DNA from: an uncultured Planctomycetaceae bacterium
GTDB taxonomy: Bacteria; Planctomycetota; Planctomycetia; Planctomycetales; Planctomycetaceae
NCBI GenBank assembly: GCA_903823545.1
Contig: CAIJTL010001490.1
Coordinates: 1-10,785, forward strand
Reading direction: 5' to 3'
DNA length: 10,785 bases
A program made the translations under genes and the position numbers. Shown here piece by piece: positions 8,203-10,785 of this stretch (its first letter is position 1; each line of letters opens with the position of its first letter). Below the pieces are notes generated by a model. That model searched no databases. It saw nothing but the letters and a program-made list of their open reading frames with translations, and was not told where the DNA came from.

Positions 8203-8901
8203 TCAGGGCGATGCCGGGACGGACGCAAACACTCGACTGATCTTCGCGACCGGGCGTGATTGATCCGCAGAGACCGAGTACGTCACCGAGATTGTCACTC
8301 GCCGATACTGCGAACTTTGTGTCGTTACAGCCCAGGCTCCGTTTGACGATGGCTGCACTCGTTCGACCAAAACGGAGCGTGTGAAGCGATTCATAAAATC
8401 TGTCGGAACTTGCAATGATGTTGGCCTGCCGGTCGATGACACGCCAGACGACGTCATCATCATTGCGGAATACGACATCGCCGATGCTGACTGCTCAGTC
8501 CCCAAGACGTCTCCCCCTTTGGTGCGAGGTGGGTGCTCGGTGAAGCCAGAGTAATCATCGATCGTCGTGAAAAACGACCGCGTGGTGGATGCCGATGCTG
8601 TTGTCGTAGAAGTGCTGTTTGGAAATTTGCTGGCAGCGACTTCATCCATCAGTTGTTGAGCAATCCCTCGACCGACCGCTTGAAAGACTGAGTCGTTGCA
8701 GGAGGTCACGGCCCCTGCCACAGAGGTCAGCAAGGCTGCTCCGGCGAGAGCAATGATGGTCATCGCGATGACCGATTCCGCAAATGTAAATCCACGGCGA
8801 TTCAGATCGCGCAATACTCGTCTTGGTCGACAGCGCAGACCGGCAGACATCACGACCAAACGTCGCGCAAATCGACCAGCAGTAGCGCAGCTCATCCGCA
8901 C
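8203..8901 (-). CDS. GspI/PilV-like prepilin, first gene of the minor pilin operon
   Basis: This 232-residue prepilin-like protein has a basic leader ending NRRG (Gly37), then FTFAESVIAMTIIALAGAALL, with the +5 glutamate at Glu42 and a hydrophobic helix to about 62. The segment 'AVGRGIAQQLMDEVAASKFP' and the short DDYSGF motif near residue 115 resemble planctomycete GspI/PilV-type pilins (inference). The start was set at GTG 8901 because GAGG lies 8 nt upstream. A GTG at 8973 has no ribosome site and would give a 61-residue leader. ATG 8895 is a close alternative, and ATG 8850 lacks a ribosome site. Two low-complexity stretches occur: Ser/Thr-rich at about 96-108 and Ser/Met-rich at about 137-160. 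The next gene follows after 60 nt. Confidence 0.75.
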   Translation of the reverse strand: MRMSCATAGRFARRLVVMSAGLRCRPRRVLRDLNRRGFTFAESVIAMTIIALAGAALLTSVAGAVTSCNDSVFQAVGRGIAQQLMDEVAASKFPNSTSTTTASASTTRSFFTTIDDYSGFTEHPPRTKGGDVLGTEQSASAMSYSAMMMTSSGVSSTGRPTSLQVPTDFMNRFTRSVLVERVQPSSNGAWAVTTQSSQYRRVTISVTYSVSADQSRPVAKISRVFASVPASP

Positions 8902-8909
8902 GATTTCTA

Positions 8910-8913
8910 CCTC
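8910..8913 (-). promoter_or_regulatory. Shine-Dalgarno site supporting the GTG start of the GspI-like gene
   Basis: On the minus strand GAGG is followed by 8 nt and GTG (8901-8899). Neither the longer GTG at 8973 nor the internal ATG at 8850 has a comparable site, so this decides the start. Confidence 0.55.
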
Positions 8914-9049
8914 AATCAAAACAAGGCGAATCCCCAAAACGAAACGAGATCGGAAGTCACGCCCATGCCACACGACCGAACCAATCGCGGCATGCGAAGT
9001 CCGGCGGCATGAAGATGACTCCCGACCTCATCGCTTCGTTCAGCGCATG

Positions 9050-9102
9050 AAAAAAAGGCGCGGCATGGTCCCCTCGAAGCTCCTAGCTCCCCACGCCGCG
9101 CC
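9050..9102 (-). terminator. intrinsic terminator-like hairpin, oriented towards the pilin operon
   Basis: The arms GGCGCGGC (9057-9064) and GCCGCGCC (9095-9102) are perfectly complementary. After one A-C mismatch (9065/9094), three more pairs follow (9066-9068 with 9091-9093), leaving a 22-nt loop. Seven A residues at 9050-9056 become a run of seven U on the minus-strand transcript, directly after the stem. This is the form of a Rho-independent terminator for leftward transcription. On the plus strand there is no U-run after the stem, so it is directional. No leftward gene precedes it in the window, so it ends either an unannotated small RNA or the leader of the pilin operon, whose first start codon lies about 150 nt downstream. 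Confidence 0.75.
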
Positions 9103-9290
9103 CTAAAGTCGAATTTTACTTGGCTCGTTTAATCAACCATTTCATAGGGAAACAGTCTTCTTGGAGCCGCGAATCAATCAGTCTGTTGTCTTATCTTTGT
9201 TGAGTGCTCTTGTTGTCAGACTCGTACCGGAGGGTTCGGCGTCAGGCCCGACAGCAAGAACTTAGGTCAGGGATTCTGCGAGTCAAATTT

Positions 9291-9331
9291 CTCTGTGAAA
9301 GTTTTCTTCAAATCGCGGTTCTGTCACAGAG
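9291..9331. repeat. perfect 8-bp inverted repeat in the intergenic region
   Basis: CTCTGTGA (9291-9298) and TCACAGAG (9324-9331) are exact inverted copies separated by 25 nt. It could form an RNA stem in either a leftward or a rightward leader, or be a divided protein-binding site. There is no U-run beside it, so it is not an obvious terminator. A match this long and close is mildly unlikely by chance in about 400 nt, and its function is unknown. Confidence 0.4.
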
Positions 9332-9532
9332 CAGCGGTTTTGGATTGGTCGAACCCACGACGTTCGCGTCTTTGCATTTACCAACAAATGACCGTCTATT
9401 GTCGCATTCACAACGTCGGTAGCTCGGTGGTTTCGAGGCCCCTAGAATCCCGCGTCCATCAAACTATGACGATTTGAGTTTTCAAATTTGTTTTCCCTCT
9501 TTTCAAAATTAGCCCACTGAGACTTTTTCCCC

Positions 9533-10669
9533 ATGATTGCCGCCACCACTAATCCGCAGCTCCGAACGATCACCGACAAAGTGGAAGCAGGCGAACGCCT
9601 GACCTTCGACGAAGGGGTCTTTCTCGACGAGCACGTCGATGTCCTGACGCTCGGCCGATTGGCCAACATCGTCCGCGAGCGGAAGAACGGCAACCTCGCA
9701 TTCTACAACACCAACATTCATCTCAACCCGACGAACGTATGCGTTTACCGCTGCGTCTTCTGCGCGTTTCGGTCGGACCTGAAAGCCGAACGCGGCTACA
9801 CATTCACCGACGACATGATTCGCGAGCGAACGCTTGAAGCGAGAGCGGCTGGAGCAACCGAGATTCATGTCGTAGGCGGCCTGCATCACCAGAAGGATTT
9901 CGACTGGTACGTCAACGTCGTCCGAGTCATCCACGAAACGTACCCGGAGATTCACATCAAGGCTTGGACCGGGGTCGAAATCAATTGGTTCGGACATCTC
10001 ACGAAGAAACCATATCGCTGGGTCTTACAGCAGTTGATCGACGCGGGCCTGGGGAGTATGCCCGGCGGCGGAGCGGAGATTTTTCATCCCGATGTCCGCT
10101 CGCAAATCTGCGAACACAAAGCAGACGGCAACAATTGGCTGGAGATTCATCGTGCGGCTCACGAACTGGGCCTCCGATCAAACGCGACGATGCTCTATGG
10201 CCACGTTGAAAAGGCCGAACACCGCATCGACCACCTCTACAAACTGCGCGAACTGCAAGACGAGACTCACGGTTTCCAAACCTTCATCCCGCTGGCGTTC
10301 CATCCGGAGAACACGAAGCTCGACTACCTCCAAAAGCCGAGCGGCATGATGGACCTGAAAGTGATGGCGATCTCACGGCTGATGCTCGACAACTTCGACC
10401 ACATCAAAGCCTACTGGATCATGCTGGGAGAGAAGACCGCCCAAGTCGCACTCAGCTTCGGAGCCGACGACCTCGATGGCACCGTGGTTCACGAACTGAT
10501 CTACCACGACGCCGGAGCGAAAACCCCTGAAGGTCTGACCGTCACTCAACTCCATCACCTCATCCGCGAAGCCGGACGCGAACCCGTCGAACGCGACACG
10601 CTGTATCGGCGGGTGATTCGCGATGGAGCGAAGTGGCAGATCGGTGAGCGCGTTTCTTCGACGCAATAA
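9533..10669 (+). CDS. mqnE: aminofutalosine synthase MqnE (radical SAM)
   Basis: This 378-residue protein matches MqnE along its whole length. MqnE is a cytoplasmic radical SAM enzyme that joins the 5'-deoxyadenosyl radical from SAM to 3-[(1-carboxyvinyl)oxy]benzoate. The product is 6-amino-6-deoxyfutalosine, the second step of the futalosine route to menaquinone. The 4Fe-4S-binding motif is C70-VYR-C74-VF-C77. Family segments seen are HVVGGLHHQKDFDWY (112-126), PGGGAEIF (177-184), NATMLYGH (217-224), FIPLAFHPENT (251-261) and LSFGADDLDGTVV (307-319). Length is normal for the family, and the related cyclase MqnC is a less good fit to these segments. The start at ATG 9533 gives a normal N-terminus (VEAGERLTFDEG at 17-28), although the ribosome site is weak: only GAGA about 12 nt upstream, then a pyrimidine run. 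Other mqn genes are not in the window. Confidence 0.95.
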   Translation: MIAATTNPQLRTITDKVEAGERLTFDEGVFLDEHVDVLTLGRLANIVRERKNGNLAFYNTNIHLNPTNVCVYRCVFCAFRSDLKAERGYTFTDDMIRERTLEARAAGATEIHVVGGLHHQKDFDWYVNVVRVIHETYPEIHIKAWTGVEINWFGHLTKKPYRWVLQQLIDAGLGSMPGGGAEIFHPDVRSQICEHKADGNNWLEIHRAAHELGLRSNATMLYGHVEKAEHRIDHLYKLRELQDETHGFQTFIPLAFHPENTKLDYLQKPSGMMDLKVMAISRLMLDNFDHIKAYWIMLGEKTAQVALSFGADDLDGTVVHELIYHDAGAKTPEGLTVTQLHHLIREAGREPVERDTLYRRVIRDGAKWQIGERVSSTQ

Positions 10670-10679
10670 TGTTTAGCTT

Positions 10680-10684
10680 AGGAG
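10680..10684 (+). promoter_or_regulatory. Shine-Dalgarno site of the truncated membrane protein gene
   Basis: AGGAG lies 6 nt upstream of ATG 10691. This strong site supports a real gene starting just before the window end. Confidence 0.65.
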
Positions 10685-10690
10685 TTGATA

Positions 10691-10785
10691 ATGACATCGA
10701 TTCTTTCGAGCGGACCGCCAGGCGGTGAGTGGGTATTAGGCGGCTTGTTTGTGTTTGGCATACTGCTGATTGCTTCAATTGTTTG
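10691..10785 (+). CDS. N-terminal fragment of a probable membrane protein (runs off the window)
   Basis: An ATG with AGGAG 6 nt upstream opens a frame with no stop up to the end of the window, giving 31 complete codons. The product begins MTSILSSGPPGGEWVLGG and continues into a hydrophobic stretch (LFVFGILLIASIV at about 19-31), so a first membrane-spanning segment or signal anchor starts near residue 15. It begins 21 nt after the mqnE stop, so the two are probably co-transcribed. The family cannot be recognised from this fragment. Confidence 0.6.
   Translation, partial: MTSILSSGPPGGEWVLGGLFVFGILLIASIV

Larger units (their letters stand above)
8902..9532. other. 631-nt divergent intergenic region between the pilin operon and mqnE
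   Basis: No convincing protein gene lies here; the open frames present lack ribosome sites and recognisable composition. The region must contain promoters for the minus-strand pilin operon and the plus-strand mqnE, but none could be assigned with confidence. It holds a strong minus-strand terminator-like hairpin (9050-9102), a perfect 8-bp inverted repeat (9291-9331), a very short minus-strand ORF (9116-9145), and an AT-rich stretch just before mqnE (about 9470-9512) that includes the palindrome CAAATTTG at 9483-9490. No tRNA or known RNA family was recognised. Confidence 0.7.

Noticed and set aside
8955-8970. Minus-strand TGGCATG-N4-TGAC resembling a sigma-54 promoter, attractive because sigma-54 drives pilin genes in several bacteria.
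   Set aside because: The nearly invariant GC of the -12 element is AC here, and no enhancer-binding site was recognised; kept only as a note.
8696-9106. 136-codon plus-strand open frame opposite the GspI-like pilin.
   Set aside because: It is antisense to a recognised prepilin, very rich in Arg/Thr/Pro as shadow frames are, lacks a ribosome site and runs through the terminator hairpin.
9180-9284. Overlapping 6-bp inverted repeats (AGTCTG/CAGACT and GACTCG/CGAGTC) that could form mutually exclusive stems.
   Set aside because: Six-base complementarities with long loops are expected many times by chance in a region of this size.
9259-9286. Minus-strand TTGACT, 16 nt, TAAGTT as a sigma-70-type promoter for a leftward leader or small RNA.
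   Set aside because: The -35 is good but the -10 matches TATAAT at only three of six positions; too weak to annotate without transcript data.
9418-9462. Stretch with GTAGCTCGGTGGT followed by TTCGAGGC, reminiscent of tRNA D-arm and T-arm sequences.
   Set aside because: The spacing leaves no room for an anticodon arm and no acceptor stem can be formed, so it is not a tRNA.
9204-9477. Two small plus-strand open frames (72 and 60 codons) in the intergenic region.
   Set aside because: There is no ribosome site, no recognisable family, and the two overlap each other in different frames; chance is the simpler explanation.

Overview
The window looks like a chromosomal segment of a member of the Planctomycetota or a close PVC-group relative. 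The main evidence is the 1109-residue protein at 1099-4428. It joins a 'membrane-bound dehydrogenase'-type beta-propeller, a long helical (HEAT-like) repeat region and a C-terminal c-type heme domain, an architecture that is strongly expanded in Planctomycetes and Verrucomicrobia. The pilin cluster with E5-type prepilin signals and a futalosine-pathway menaquinone gene fit this but are less diagnostic. No mobile element, CRISPR array, rRNA or tRNA was recognised.

Layout. (1) 58-4428, plus strand: a membrane-anchored alpha/beta hydrolase followed 15 nt later by the exported propeller-HEAT-cytochrome protein, probably one operon. (2) 4455-8901, minus strand, convergent with the first block: four tightly packed genes for prepilin-like proteins. 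In transcription order they are GspI/PilV-like, GspJ/PilW-like, GspH/FimT-like and a large GspK/PilX-like protein. Together they look like a complete minor (pseudo)pilin set, the tip/priming complex of a type IV pilus or type II secretion system; the ATPase, platform protein and major pilin are not in this window. (3) 8902-9532: a 631-nt divergent intergenic region. It holds a strong minus-strand intrinsic terminator-like hairpin at 9050-9102 that lies upstream of the pilin operon and points towards it, plus a second perfect 8-bp inverted repeat. (4) 9533-10669, plus strand: mqnE, aminofutalosine synthase of the futalosine menaquinone pathway. (5) 10691 to the window end: the first 31 codons of a membrane protein that is probably co-transcribed with mqnE.

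The two plus-strand blocks both touch respiration in a broad sense (an exported heme protein and menaquinone synthesis), but nothing in the sequence links them functionally. The pilin block is a separate unit. The most unusual feature is the terminator hairpin in front of the pilin operon, which could be an attenuator in its leader or the end of an unannotated minus-strand small RNA. No clear candidate for a wholly new multi-gene system was found.
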